The notes: generated from the sequence alone by a model not told the origin. 64,000 nt of DNA from Shinisaurus crocodilurus (GCA_021292165.1 CM037879.1:159619278-159683277), one strand, 5' to 3'. Counted from the first letter of the stretch, positions 56,628 to 59,137 are shown. Numbers and translations: made by a program.

Positions 56628-57197
56628 ATGCCACAAACTATGATGGAGACCCTGGTTAAAACAACAACAACCCAGATACAAATCTTTTAAAAAACCCAAA
56701 CCATAAACAAGCTGTTTGACAGACATTGTTTCCTATCACCAAACACTATCCTGTCAACTGTTTCATCCTGTCACATCATAGCTGACCAAACCAGTTGTTT
56801 CACCTCAGTCTTCTCCTTAAAGGTGAAAAGAAGCCACCCTAACACATACAGCTCGACAAAAGTCACAACGTGCAAACAGTGCATCGGCTGTACAATAAAT
56901 CAGCCTGGTACCATATGAATAGAGTAGATTTCCACAGATCCGTTCTCAACTTAACAGGTAACAATTCCTTATGGCTACATTCAATAATCATAATCCACTG
57001 GAAGACCTCTTATCATTAGCTGCAGTTCCTTTCTTGTCTAACCCACTTAGATTTAACAATGTAATATCTAGGGATTTTCTCAACTAAAAAGGAAGGGGGA
57101 AAAAACAAATATTCCCCCACACGAAGGTGAGATGCTACTTACGTGTCAAAGCACCACTGCTCAGCAGCAGGAGCACCCAGAGCTGCGGGGGCCCCAT
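2388..57197 (-). CDS. APOB: Apolipoprotein B (APOB), complete 29-exon gene
   Basis: APOB is the non-exchangeable structural protein of VLDL/LDL-type lipoproteins. It is lipidated in the ER with the help of MTP, secreted by liver and gut, and cleared through the LDL receptor. Joining 29 GT-AG exons gives 4,561 residues, almost the human length. Seen in order: an 18-residue signal peptide; the lipid-transfer (vitellogenin-like) N-terminal module, about residues 20-1000, with all 14 family cysteines; beta-rich and proline-strand segments; a long amphipathic helical region, about 2100-2550; the receptor-binding region with the TRKRGLK core at about 3373-3379; and a C-terminal helical domain. No in-frame stop or frameshift was found. 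All listed exons belong to this one transcript. Exon borders were read by eye and agree in phase throughout. The editing-site Gln is Glu, and there is a 33-residue C-terminal extension. Confidence 0.97.
4753..5155. mobile_element. pogo/Tigger-like DNA element, split by a SINE
   Basis: Terminal inverted repeats CAGTAATACCTTGGATTG and, at the far end, CAATCCAAGGCATGACTG, each next to TA (4751-4752, 5156-5157), as for Tc1/mariner-pogo transposons. The 5S-like SINE at 4959-5110 is inserted inside. Confidence 0.7.
4959..5110 (+). mobile_element. 5S-rRNA-like SINE with CR1-like tail (copy 1)
   Basis: The head contains AAGCTAAGCAGGGTCAGGCC and ACTTGGATGGGAGACC, which match the internal promoter half of vertebrate 5S rRNA. 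The tail GGTTGGACTCGATAGCCTTG followed by TCCTTCCAACTCTATGAT resembles CR1 3' ends. It is inserted in the pogo-like element without a clear target duplication. Confidence 0.75.
5658..5825 (-). mobile_element. 5S-rRNA-like SINE (copy 2)
   Basis: Reverse-oriented copy of the same family, with CR1-like tail at 5658-5710 and 5S-like head at 5745-5815. Lies in APOB intron 28. Confidence 0.75.
5866..5996. repeat. Palindromic MITE
   Basis: Inverted ends: GGATCCAGAGTAAGTTAGTT and its near complement ending CTTAGTCTGGATCC. A foldback element in intron 28, directly after the 5S-like SINE. Confidence 0.6.
6046..6229 (-). CDS. APOB: APOB exon 28
   Basis: A 184-bp exon, residues 3953-4014, with [19 protein letters not shown] and [18 protein letters not shown]. 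It lacks the acidic aspartate run found in the human exon. Acceptor TTTTAG, donor GTAGGG. Intron 28 (4032-6045) carries two 5S-like SINEs, a pogo-like element and a palindromic MITE. Confidence 0.92.
6370..7199 (-). mobile_element. L2-like LINE fragment (reverse transcriptase C-terminus)
   Basis: Minus-strand reading frames give [39 protein letters not shown] and [19 protein letters not shown], typical of the C-terminal end of L2/CR1-clade reverse transcriptases. It is broken into pieces by frameshifts, so it is dead. The 3' end shows the CGGCCACTCTG... motif shared with the copy at 47440-48044. Confidence 0.75.
7275..7540. repeat. MITE with GTTGTATCCA inverted ends
   Basis: Left end GTTGTATCCAATGGAGACTT, right end complementary (CACTGGATACAACCCA). 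The element at 42363-42632 has the same ends and interior, so this is a family. Confidence 0.6.
7944..8072. repeat. Near-perfect foldback palindrome (MITE)
   Basis: Two arms of about 60 bp, outer word GCAATCCTATGCATGTTT, inner word CTACAACTCCCAGCATTCCC, separated by about 8 bp. A diverged relative is at 41308-41418. Lies in intron 27. Confidence 0.75.
8681..8795 (-). CDS. APOB: APOB exon 27
   Basis: A 115-bp exon, residues 3915-3953, with [15 protein letters not shown], which is nearly identical to human. Acceptor TTTCTAG, donor GTAAGG. Intron 27 (6230-8680) holds an L2-like fragment, a MITE and a near-perfect foldback palindrome. Confidence 0.93.
9030..9284 (+). mobile_element. LINE 3' end followed by (AAT)n
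   Basis: T-rich sequence leading to GTGAGCCGCCTTGGGTCCCA and GGAAAAAGGTGGGAAACAAA, then an (AAT)n tract at 9240-9284. This form is typical of L2/CR1-type 3' ends in reptiles. The remaining intron 26 DNA (9290-10217) shows nothing I recognise. Confidence 0.5.
10218..17777 (-). CDS. APOB: APOB exon 26, giant 7,560-bp exon
   Basis: Residues 1395-3915 in one uninterrupted frame, close to the 7,572-bp human exon. It contains long amphipathic beta-sheet; the helical block at about 13.9-15.8 kb (many heptad-like K/E/L runs such as [18 protein letters not shown]); two proline-strand belts; heparin/site A (KAQYKKNK, 12451-12486); LDL-receptor site B (SLTRKRGLK, 11824-11850); and the residue matching human Arg3500 (11335-11337). 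The codon matching the edited human Gln2153 is GAA (15457-15459). Acceptor TATTTCAG, donor GTAAGA. Intron 26 (8796-10217) holds a LINE tail and an (AAT)n tract. Confidence 0.98.
18185..18304. mobile_element. hAT-like MITE with 8-bp target duplication
   Basis: Ends CAGGGGTTGGG and CCCACCCCTG. Flanks GTCTAAAA (18177-18184) and GCCTAAAA (18305-18312) match at 7 of 8 bases. The inside is an imperfect palindrome. Confidence 0.7.
18717..19490. mobile_element. MITE split by a hAT insertion
   Basis: Left end GTAACGCTAAACCATAGTTT and right end AAACTATGGTTTAATGTTAC are inverted. The middle is interrupted by the hAT-like element at 18952-19305, so this element is older. Confidence 0.6.
18952..19305. 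mobile_element. hAT-like nonautonomous element, nested
   Basis: Ends CAGGGGTGCAAACC and GGTTGTGCACCCCTG. Flanking 8-mers CTTTAAAC (18944-18951) and CCTTAAAC (19306-19313) differ at one base, as expected for an aged hAT target duplication. Confidence 0.75.
19880..20090 (+). mobile_element. CR1-like LINE 3' end (copy 1)
   Basis: Shares long similarity with 45617-45840, ending CTAGACTAGATGGACCCTTG, GTCTGATCCAACATGG and TTATGTTCTTAT, the usual form of CR1/L3 tails in reptiles. Confidence 0.65.
20276..20649 (-). CDS. APOB: APOB exon 25
   Basis: A 374-bp exon, residues 1270-1395, with [14 protein letters not shown], proline-spaced strands ([18 protein letters not shown]) and [12 protein letters not shown]. 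It begins the repeated pattern of proline strands followed by a beta-sheet. Acceptor TATTGCAG, donor GTAAGA. Intron 25 (17778-20275) holds two hAT elements, a MITE and a CR1 end. Confidence 0.95.
20717..21066 (-). mobile_element. tRNA-type SINE split by a 5S-like SINE
   Basis: Minus strand starts with a tRNA-like head (ATGGCTCAGTGGTAAAGCAC and GGTTCAATCAGTGG) and ends near TCTGACCTGGTATAAGTTAG. It is broken by the element at 20831-20993, which must be younger. Confidence 0.65.
20831..20993 (-). mobile_element. 5S-rRNA-like SINE (copy 3)
   Basis: Complete reverse copy, CR1-like tail CATAGATCATAGAGTTGGAA to head GCTCAGACAAGCTGAGCC. Inserted in the tRNA-type SINE in intron 24. Confidence 0.75.
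21622..21761 (-). CDS. APOB: APOB exon 24
   Basis: Residues 1224-1270, with [20 protein letters not shown] and TIPEELFF. The frame is open but no long ORF marks it; it was placed by acceptor CCTGCAG, donor GTAAAG and homology to the human LPYTQTLQ segment. Intron 24 (20650-21621) carries a tRNA-type SINE split by a 5S-like SINE. Confidence 0.9.
22264..22347. repeat. (TC)n(CA)n microsatellite
   Basis: TC-rich run with a C tract followed by a (CA)n tract ending near 22347, in intron 23. Confidence 0.9.
22803..22957. mobile_element. 155-bp hAT-like MITE, perfect 8-bp target duplication
   Basis: Ends CAGGGCCGGTGC and GCACCGGCCCTG are perfectly inverted. The flanking word ACTGCTCA is identical on both sides (22795-22802 and 22958-22965). 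Confidence 0.85.
23063..23250 (-). CDS. APOB: APOB exon 23
   Basis: Residues 1161-1223, with [35 protein letters not shown] and [11 protein letters not shown]. Acceptor TTTTTAG, donor GTAAGT. Intron 23 (21762-23062) holds a TC/CA microsatellite (22264-22347) and a 155-bp hAT MITE. Confidence 0.93.
23395..23592 (-). mobile_element. tRNA-type SINE
   Basis: Minus strand begins CAGCTCAGTGGTAGAGTACA with a B-box-like GGTTCAATCC, then a body shared with the element at 20717-21066. It fills most of intron 22. Confidence 0.7.
23784..23959 (-). CDS. APOB: APOB exon 22
   Basis: A 176-bp exon, residues 1102-1161, with [17 protein letters not shown] and [17 protein letters not shown]. Acceptor TTCTAG, donor GTAGGT. 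Intron 22 (23251-23783) is largely a minus-strand tRNA-type SINE. Confidence 0.93.
24295..24421. mobile_element. hAT-like palindromic MITE
   Basis: Ends CAGACTTTCCCAACCTGG and CCAGGTTGGGGACGGCTG; centre is a palindrome around CTACAACTCCCAG. Flanks TTTTAAGC and CCTTAAGC match at 6 of 8 bases. Confidence 0.75.
24919..25009. repeat. Short palindromic MITE
   Basis: Inverted ends AGGGTTGTATCCAAAGTTAG and CATTGGATACAACCCAT. Related in its ends to the 7275-7540 family. Confidence 0.5.
25558..25768 (-). CDS. APOB: APOB exon 21
   Basis: Residues 1032-1102, with [18 protein letters not shown] and [15 protein letters not shown], beta-rich lipid-associating sequence. It contains a cysteine (KQCEAT) where human has Thr. 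Acceptor TTTTAG, donor GTAAAA. Intron 21 (23960-25557) holds a hAT MITE and a palindromic repeat (24919-25009). Confidence 0.93.
26304..26425 (-). CDS. APOB: APOB exon 20
   Basis: Residues 991-1032, with [20 protein letters not shown] and [13 protein letters not shown], just after the lipid-transfer module. Acceptor CATTAG, donor GTAAGA. Intron 20 (25769-26303) holds a poly-A run (25905-25925) and no clear element. Confidence 0.93.
26960..27249. repeat. hAT-like dispersed repeat (relative of 50744-51107)
   Basis: Interior (TGCAACTCCAGGGGGCTCTT, GTGGGCCCCTGC) is the reverse complement of the element at 50744-51107, and the right end GATGCTGGCCCTG is a hAT-like terminus. The left border is unclear. 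Confidence 0.5.
27497..27679 (-). CDS. APOB: APOB exon 19
   Basis: Residues 930-991, with [16 protein letters not shown] and the partner cysteine in LNLC, equivalent to human Cys939-Cys949. The motif YSNASS keeps a potential N-glycosylation site. Acceptor TTTGTAG, donor GTAAGT. Intron 19 (26426-27496) includes a MITE-like repeat at 26960-27249. Confidence 0.93.
27859..28172. mobile_element. hAT-like MITE
   Basis: Ends CAGGGGCGTTGAACC and TTCCCCACCCCTG. Same family as 41500-41851. The 8-bp flanks match at only 5 of 8 positions, so it is old. Confidence 0.6.
28607..28818 (-). CDS. APOB: APOB exon 18
   Basis: A 212-bp exon, residues 860-930, starting [20 protein letters not shown] and including [18 protein letters not shown]. 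Acceptor CCTGTAG, donor GTATTG. Intron 18 (27680-28606) is partly a hAT-like MITE (27859-28172). Confidence 0.95.
29275..29590. mobile_element. 316-bp composite foldback element (copy A)
   Basis: Outer ends GATTGGGTTCAGACAACAC and GTGTTGTCTGAACCCAGTC are inverted; the same end words recur in the middle, giving two hairpins around a palindromic spacer. Flanked by the 3-bp direct repeat AGA. Same length as copy B at 46975-47290. Lies in intron 17. Confidence 0.75.
30343..30510 (-). CDS. APOB: APOB exon 17
   Basis: Residues 804-859, with [20 protein letters not shown] followed by QLQVALSGV, lining the lipid pocket. Acceptor ACCACAG, donor GTGAGT. Intron 17 (28819-30342) contains a 316-bp composite foldback element and a C tract near 30062-30074. 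Confidence 0.95.
31093..31780. mobile_element. GACTC-rich hAT-like element, perfect 8-bp target duplication
   Basis: Ends CAGGGATG and CATCCCTG, flanked on both sides by TTCCTACG (31085-31092, 31781-31788). The terminal zones are packed with GACTC/GAGTC pentamers; the middle has an imperfect tandem repeat rich in CTGCCTGCCT (31345-31530). No transposase frame. Confidence 0.85.
32212..32552. repeat. Inverted-repeat MITE
   Basis: Ends AGGGCTTTTCCACATGAGG and CTTCATGTAGAAAAGCTCTA are inverted copies. In intron 16. Confidence 0.5.
32590..32800. repeat. Inverted-repeat element
   Basis: The word CTTTAACCCTTTGCCC near 32615 is inverted near 32770-32790 (GGGCAAAGGGTTAAAG). In intron 16. Confidence 0.45.
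33442..33633 (-). CDS. APOB: APOB exon 16
   Basis: Residues 740-803, with [18 protein letters not shown], one of the most conserved strings in the family. Acceptor TTCTCAG, donor GTAGGT. Intron 16 (30511-33441) holds a GACTC-rich hAT element and two inverted-repeat elements. Confidence 0.95.
34901..35077 (-). CDS. APOB: APOB exon 15
   Basis: Residues 681-739, beginning [17 protein letters not shown] and including [18 protein letters not shown] in the lipid-pocket sheet. Acceptor CCACCAG, donor GTATAC, a weak match, but frame and homology fix it. Intron 15 (33634-34900) shows no element I can name. Confidence 0.93.
35983..36031 (-). mobile_element. Sauria-like SINE head fragment
   Basis: Minus strand reads ACCAGTGTGGTGTAGTGGTT then AGAATGTTGGCTTAGGACTT, matching the 5' head of the SINE at 43182-43430. 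It is followed by a short repeat with GCAATCCTATACATGTCTAC. Confidence 0.6.
37012..37246 (-). CDS. APOB: APOB exon 14
   Basis: Residues 602-680, with [10 protein letters not shown] and [18 protein letters not shown] at the switch from the helical to the beta-sheet lipid pocket. Acceptor CATCAG, donor GTACTA, which is weak. Intron 14 (35078-37011) holds a SINE fragment and unassigned DNA, including repeated TTGCGCAAAT-like words near 35380-35470. Confidence 0.93.
38079..38290 (-). CDS. APOB: APOB exon 13
   Basis: A 212-bp exon, residues 532-602, with [18 protein letters not shown] and [16 protein letters not shown], highly conserved helices. Acceptor TTGTTACAG, donor GTAAGT. Intron 13 (37247-38078) shows a short palindromic repeat at about 37375-37466 and nothing else recognised. 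Confidence 0.95.
38475..38686. mobile_element. hAT-like MITE, truncated
   Basis: Left end CAGGGCTGGCTTTACCATTA resembles other hAT termini in the window; no matching right end was found. In intron 12. Confidence 0.45.
38873..39019 (-). CDS. APOB: APOB exon 12
   Basis: A 147-bp exon, residues 483-531, starting [18 protein letters not shown] and including AAIQALRKM. It is helical domain and holds the partner cysteine. Acceptor CTCCACAG, donor GTAAAA. Intron 12 (38291-38872) carries a truncated hAT-like MITE. Confidence 0.92.
39120..39237 (-). CDS. APOB: APOB exon 11
   Basis: A 118-bp exon, residues 443-482, with [18 protein letters not shown] followed by [10 protein letters not shown]. It is helical domain with one conserved cysteine. 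Acceptor CTTCCAG, donor GTATTT. Intron 11 is 100 bp (39020-39119). Confidence 0.9.
40293..40392. mobile_element. 100-bp hAT-like palindromic MITE, perfect 8-bp target duplication
   Basis: Ends CAGCCTTCCTCAGCCTGG and TTTGGGGAAGGCTG; flanked on both sides by ATCTTCAT (40285-40292, 40393-40400). Centre is a palindrome with ACAACTCCCATGGGAGTTGT. Confidence 0.85.
40455..40682 (-). CDS. APOB: APOB exon 10
   Basis: Residues 367-443, with [18 protein letters not shown] and [18 protein letters not shown] ahead of ALSHAVN. It is part of the alpha-helical lipid-transfer domain and carries the conserved close cysteine pair. Acceptor CTTTTTAG, donor GTATGT. Intron 10 (39238-40454) holds a hAT MITE with a perfect 8-bp target duplication. 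Confidence 0.94.
41096..41261. repeat. 22-bp direct repeat flanking the exon 10 copy
   Basis: A perfect 22-bp word starting CTCCATAGGCTAGATT occurs at 41096-41117 and 41240-41261, exactly around the exon 10 fragment. This suggests that the insertion and a short local duplication arose in one repair event. Confidence 0.85.
41118..41239 (-). pseudogene. Decayed partial copy of APOB exon 10 in intron 9
   Basis: The stretch from about 41124 to 41236 aligns to the 3' part of exon 10 (40452-40567) at roughly 88% identity, in the same orientation. It has a one-base deletion (TCCTTTGG versus TCCTTTTGG) that breaks the frame, and the exon donor GTATG is changed to ATATT. It sits between two perfect copies of a 22-bp repeat (41096-41117 and 41240-41261). 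It is not a usable exon. Confidence 0.85.
41308..41418. repeat. Foldback MITE (relative of 7944-8072)
   Basis: Ends GGGTGCAATCCTATGCATGT and ACATGCAGAGGCTTGCACCC; internally shortened relative of the intron 27 palindrome. Confidence 0.6.
41500..41851. mobile_element. hAT-like MITE, 5' end missing
   Basis: Shares TTGAACCTCTTTC, the middle and the right end TTCCCCACCCCTGG with the 27859-28172 element; the left terminus is lost into a SINE-like remnant. Confidence 0.55.
42038..42260 (-). CDS. APOB: APOB exon 9
   Basis: Residues 293-367, the start of the helical (LPD_N alpha) domain, with [18 protein letters not shown] followed by [17 protein letters not shown]. Acceptor TTTGCAG, donor GTACTT, a weaker match. 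Intron 9 (40683-42037) holds two hAT-like MITEs and a decayed copy of exon 10, listed separately. Confidence 0.92.
42363..42632. repeat. MITE with GGTATCCAAC inverted ends
   Basis: Left end TGGGTGGTATCCAACGGTGG, right end CACCATTAGATACAACC. Same family as 7275-7540. Confidence 0.55.
42634..42712. repeat. Interrupted (ATC)n microsatellite
   Basis: CAT/ATC triplets with regular ATGATC and ATCGTC variants, in intron 8. A second (ATC)n tract is in intron 7 (43906-43948) and a third upstream of the gene (59138-59173). Confidence 0.9.
43182..43430 (+). mobile_element. Sauria-like tRNA SINE, full length
   Basis: Complete: head AGCCAGTGTGGCGTAGTGGT, B-box-like GGGTTCTAGTCCCC, body with GGCCAGTCACTGACTCTCAG, and a (TAAA)n tail. 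In intron 8. Confidence 0.75.
43792..43874 (-). CDS. APOB: APOB exon 8
   Basis: Residues 265-293, with [19 protein letters not shown], matching the end of the N-terminal beta-barrel. Acceptor TAATTAG, donor GTAAGG. Intron 8 (42261-43791) holds a MITE, an ATC microsatellite and a Sauria-like SINE. Confidence 0.92.
43906..43948. repeat. (ATC)n microsatellite
   Basis: About 14 ATC units in the 162-bp intron 7, close to the exon 8 acceptor. Confidence 0.95.
44037..44161 (-). CDS. APOB: APOB exon 7
   Basis: A 125-bp exon, residues 224-265, with [20 protein letters not shown] and the next conserved cysteine pair. Acceptor TTTACAG, donor GTAGGT. Intron 7 is only 162 bp (43875-44036) and contains an (ATC)n microsatellite close to the exon 8 acceptor side. 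Confidence 0.93.
44310..44690. repeat. Dispersed repeat of unknown class
   Basis: Contains repeated words GCATACATTTGAAAAA and GCATACATTTGGAAAAATAC about 90 bp apart, and a GGAGAACTCCGAGGAGCTCG block. I do not recognise the family. In intron 6. Confidence 0.35.
45617..45840 (+). mobile_element. CR1-like LINE 3' end (copy 2)
   Basis: Homologous to 19880-20090, ending GCTGGACTAGATGGACCCGT, GGTCTGATCCAGCATGG and TTATGTTCT. It runs up to 30 bp from the exon 6 donor region. Confidence 0.7.
45871..46032 (-). CDS. APOB: APOB exon 6
   Basis: Residues 170-223, beginning [13 protein letters not shown] and ending PVALIKGL. It contains the conserved cysteine pair equivalent to human Cys159-Cys185. Acceptor TTCTAG, donor GTAAGT. 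Intron 6 (44162-45870) holds a CR1 3' end, a dispersed repeat and otherwise unassigned DNA. Confidence 0.93.
46219..46369 (-). CDS. APOB: APOB exon 5
   Basis: Residues 119-169, with [18 protein letters not shown] followed by ISALLVP, a signature stretch of the lipid-transfer N-terminal domain. Acceptor GGGTCAG, donor GTAAGT. Intron 5 is short, 186 bp (46033-46218). Confidence 0.95.
46975..47290. mobile_element. 316-bp composite foldback element (copy B)
   Basis: Same architecture and length as copy A. Ends GACTGGGTTCAGACAACAC and GTGTTGTCCGAACCCAGTC; flanked by the 3-bp direct repeat ACT (46972-46974, 47291-47293). In intron 4. Confidence 0.8.
47440..48044 (-). mobile_element. L2-like LINE 3' end with intact 146-aa C-terminal frame
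   Basis: The minus-strand frame 47578-48018 is open and reads [60 protein letters not shown] and [20 protein letters not shown], the C-terminus of an L2-clade reverse transcriptase. It is followed by a 3' UTR with CACAGAGTGGCCGGGTGACC. 5'-truncated at 48044. Better preserved than the copy at 6370-7199. Confidence 0.75.
48198..48343 (-). CDS. APOB: APOB exon 4
   Basis: Residues 71-119, starting [18 protein letters not shown], in the N-terminal beta-barrel that contacts MTP. It holds two conserved disulfide cysteines. The acceptor is a polypyrimidine tract ending TTTCAG and the donor is GTAAGA. Intron 4 (46370-48197) holds a 316-bp foldback element and an L2-like fragment. Confidence 0.93.
49263..49292. 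repeat. (AT)n microsatellite
   Basis: A pure TA run of about 15 units in intron 3. Confidence 0.95.
49503..49618 (-). CDS. APOB: APOB exon 3
   Basis: A 116-bp exon, residues 32-70, including [18 protein letters not shown], which is nearly identical to human APOB in the start of the lipid-transfer beta-barrel. Acceptor CTCCTTGCAG, donor GTAAG. Intron 3 (48344-49502) contains an (AT)n tract at 49263-49292 and otherwise nothing I recognise. Confidence 0.93.
49783..49841. repeat. (TC)n(CA)n microsatellite
   Basis: A CT run followed by a CA run in intron 2. Confidence 0.95.
50744..51107. mobile_element. hAT-like MITE
   Basis: Ends CAGGGCAGGTGTC and GGAGCTGGCACTG. Flanks ACTGGGGG and ATTGGAGG match at 6 of 8 bases. 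Interior is homologous (reverse) to 26960-27249. In intron 2. Confidence 0.6.
51969..52133 (-). mobile_element. 5S-rRNA-like SINE (copy 4)
   Basis: Full reverse copy, very close in sequence to copy 3. In intron 2. Confidence 0.75.
52315..52690. repeat. Inverted-repeat MITE
   Basis: Ends CAGAATCCAATGGGGTGCTT and AAGCACCCCGTTGGATTCTT are inverted over about 20 bp, with further inverted homology inside (AGCAGAAATGCTTGTTTCTG against CCAGAAATAAGCGTTTCCAC). In intron 2. Confidence 0.7.
53042..53171. repeat. Palindromic MITE
   Basis: Inverted ends GGATCCAGATTTATTCATGC and GCATGAATAAATCTGGATC. In intron 2. Confidence 0.7.
54731..54769 (-). CDS. APOB: APOB exon 2 (mature N-terminus)
   Basis: A 39-bp exon, residues 19-32, reading [13 protein letters not shown] before the junction. 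It matches the acidic mature N-terminus of human APOB and carries the first conserved cysteine. Acceptor TTTTACAG, donor GTAAGC. Too short to show in ORF scans; it was placed by phase and homology. Intron 2 (49619-54730) is the longest at 5.1 kb and holds only repeats listed separately, plus AT-rich DNA around 50040-50200. Confidence 0.88.
56033..56157. mobile_element. hAT-like palindromic MITE
   Basis: Ends CAGCCTTCCCCAACCTGG and CCAGCTGGGGAAGGCTG. Flanks TTCTAGTG and GTCTACTG match at 6 of 8 bases. In intron 1. Confidence 0.75.
56183..56350 (+). mobile_element. 5S-rRNA-like SINE (copy 5)
   Basis: Plus-strand copy with 5S-like head at about 56205-56265 and CR1-like tail to 56350. In intron 1. 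Confidence 0.75.
56552..56621. repeat. (GT)n(GA)n microsatellite
   Basis: A GT-rich run with variants followed by a pure GA run, in intron 1. Confidence 0.9.
57143..57197 (-). CDS. APOB: APOB exon 1 (start codon, signal peptide)
   Basis: Codes residues 1-18 plus one base. The ATG sits in a strong context (A at -3, G at +4). The peptide reads [18 protein letters not shown], a short hydrophobic signal sequence, against 27 residues in human. The donor is GTAAGT. Intron 1 (54770-57142) holds a hAT MITE, a 5S-like SINE and a GT/GA microsatellite. Confidence 0.9.
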
Positions 57198-57286
57198 GTT
57201 GAGCAAGGGACCCTTGCTCTGCTCTCTGCTCTTCTACTCCTAGCCCAGTGTCAAAGACAGACTGAGCATCCCTTCTTGGATCAGCC

Positions 57287-57294
57287 TTTAAATA
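57287..57294 (-). promoter_or_regulatory. TATA-like box (TATTTAAA) of APOB
   Basis: TATTTAAA lies about 90 bp upstream of the ATG, preceded by CCCAGGGAC. In human APOB the TATA box follows a similar CCTGGG string. Transcription start would be expected near 57260, giving a 5' UTR of roughly 60 nt. Inferred from position and motif. Confidence 0.65.
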
Positions 57295-57340
57295 GTCCCT
57301 GGGAAAGCAGCTGAGCCAAACGATTTAGAAAGTTCAGAGC

Positions 57341-57364
57341 AAATTACAACAGGTCCAAAGGTTA
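57341..57364 (-). promoter_or_regulatory. HNF4/C-EBP composite site (AF-1 like)
   Basis: Minus strand reads CCTTTGGACCT followed by GTTGTAATTT. Human APOB's AF-1 element has CCTTTGGACCT next to TTTTGCAAT, bound by HNF4 and C/EBP. The identity of the 11-bp core and its place about 60 bp above the TATA box support a conserved liver/gut promoter element. Confidence 0.65.
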
Positions 57365-58011
57365 GAGTCCTGGATACTCTTTACAATAGCCACGAAAGGT
57401 TCCTGTGAGACTGGTTCAGGCAGCAGAGGGTGTGCAGAAGGCACGAGAGGGCAAAACAGTCCTCTGAGGTTCCTTATTCCATCATATTCTATATTTTCCA
57501 TACAACAGTTTACATGGATATCTTTCACATACAATATTGGGAATCTTTTAAATATGTGATAGCATTATCAGTACCAAAGGACCTATAATCTGGGGGAAAG
57601 TAGATTTTATATGTTAGGAACCTTGCCGGCTAAGCCTCTGAATATCATATTAAAATGCTAGGCAGTTAGACACACTCTAGTTACTTGCATTCCTCTGATC
57701 TGCAAACAACCACAGGTGTAGGTAACTTTGAGCCAACTGCAGCTTGCCCAGGGTAAGGCTGGAACCTACCCAGGATCTGCTGCTTGCACGTCAGATCAGT
57801 GCCCAATAGCACTCAGGGCAGTTGCTATCCCAGACAACTGCAGTAGATTCTGTCCACTGATTTGACATCCTCTTTGGGTTCTCAAGTGTGTTTGGAGGCT
57901 TTGGTCCCAGCGGTGTTCCTCTTTTCTAGCTCCTCCCCCTGCTCCCCCTCCCACCATCTTTCCCCGTGTCAGCCTTAAACTGGATTTGCATGATTGTGCA
58001 TTGCAACAGAT

Positions 58012-58146
58012 CAGGGGTAGGCCACCTGATGCTCTCCAGATGTTTGGACTACATTTCTCATAATCCCCAGCCAGCATGGCCAATGGTCAAGGATGATAGG
58101 AGTTATAGTCTAAAACATCTGGTGGGCACCAGGTTGCTGATCTCTG
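58012..58146. mobile_element. hAT-like palindromic MITE
   Basis: Ends CAGGGGTAGGCCACCTGATG and AGGTTGCTGATCTCTG. Flanks CAACAGAT and CAATGGAT match at 6 of 8 bases. Confidence 0.65.
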
Positions 58147-58692
58147 CAATGGATCCTTATAGGACAACATCCTTATACGACACTTATGTGACTTTATAGA
58201 CATATAGAAAGGCAGAGAAAAAGACACCCCCCAGGGAAAAAAACACATGTAAAGGAGCCAATCTTAATCCCGCAAAGAATCTGGAAGCAGCAGAAGCCTT
58301 GGTAAAGTGGTGGGTTAAAAGCCTCAGGTAGAGAAGCCTTCTGGCCCAGTCATAGAAAACAACAAACACTAGCAGTAACATTTGTGTTGTCTTTGACCTG
58401 CTTCAGATATTTGACTGAACTAAAGATCCTGGTCTTATGAGAAGAGAAGAGGGGGGGATAATTTAATTTGGCCCTCCATATCGACTCACATCCTTATCGA
58501 GTGCCTATAATATGTGTTATAGTATAAACATGGTGGAGGGAACAGGATCTTTAGCACAAACCAGTAGAGGGATTAAAAATAGCTGTGAAGTTTTGCAGAG
58601 AAAAGAGACTAAAAAGAACGCTAAGTTCCCAAGAGGTTTCAAATATATCTTTATCAAGGGAAAATTCCCATATTTGTCAGTGTGGTGTAGAA

Positions 58693-58855
58693 AGCCTGTG
58701 GCTTATGCTGGCTCAGCTTGTCTGAGTGTGGAAAGCTAAGCAGAGTCAGGCCTGGTTATTACTTGGATGGGAGACCCCTCCTCTAGTTTCCTGCATTGAG
58801 CAGGGGGTTGGACTCGATAGCCTTGTAGGCTCCTTCCAACTCTATGATCTATGAA
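58693..58855 (+). mobile_element. 5S-rRNA-like SINE (copy 6)
   Basis: Plus-strand full copy, nearly identical in its last 110 bases to copy 1. A Sauria-like SINE follows immediately. Confidence 0.75.
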
Positions 58856-58865
58856 ACATCTATAA

Positions 58866-59046
58866 TAAGGGTGCCAGACTAAGGACGGGAGTTCCAGGTT
58901 CAAATCCCCACTCAGTTATGCAGCTCACTGGGTGAGCTTGGACCAGTCGCTATCTCAGCCTAATCTACCTGACACAATTGTTGTGAGGATAAAAGGGGGA
59001 GAATCATATATGCCACAATGAGCTCCTGGGAGTAAATATAATGAAA
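58866..59046 (+). mobile_element. Sauria-like tRNA SINE
   Basis: Diverged copy: GGTTCAAATCCCCACTCAG, then GACCAGTCGCTATCTCAGCC and AATTGTTGTGAGGATAAAAG. The head is incomplete. Confidence 0.6.
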
Positions 59047-59137
59047 ACGGTCATGGGAAAATTGTTGTAAAAACCTGCACCAGAATAGGCTGCTTAACTT
59101 CTTATGTTAACTGCATTACATTGCACTTAAAAAAACT

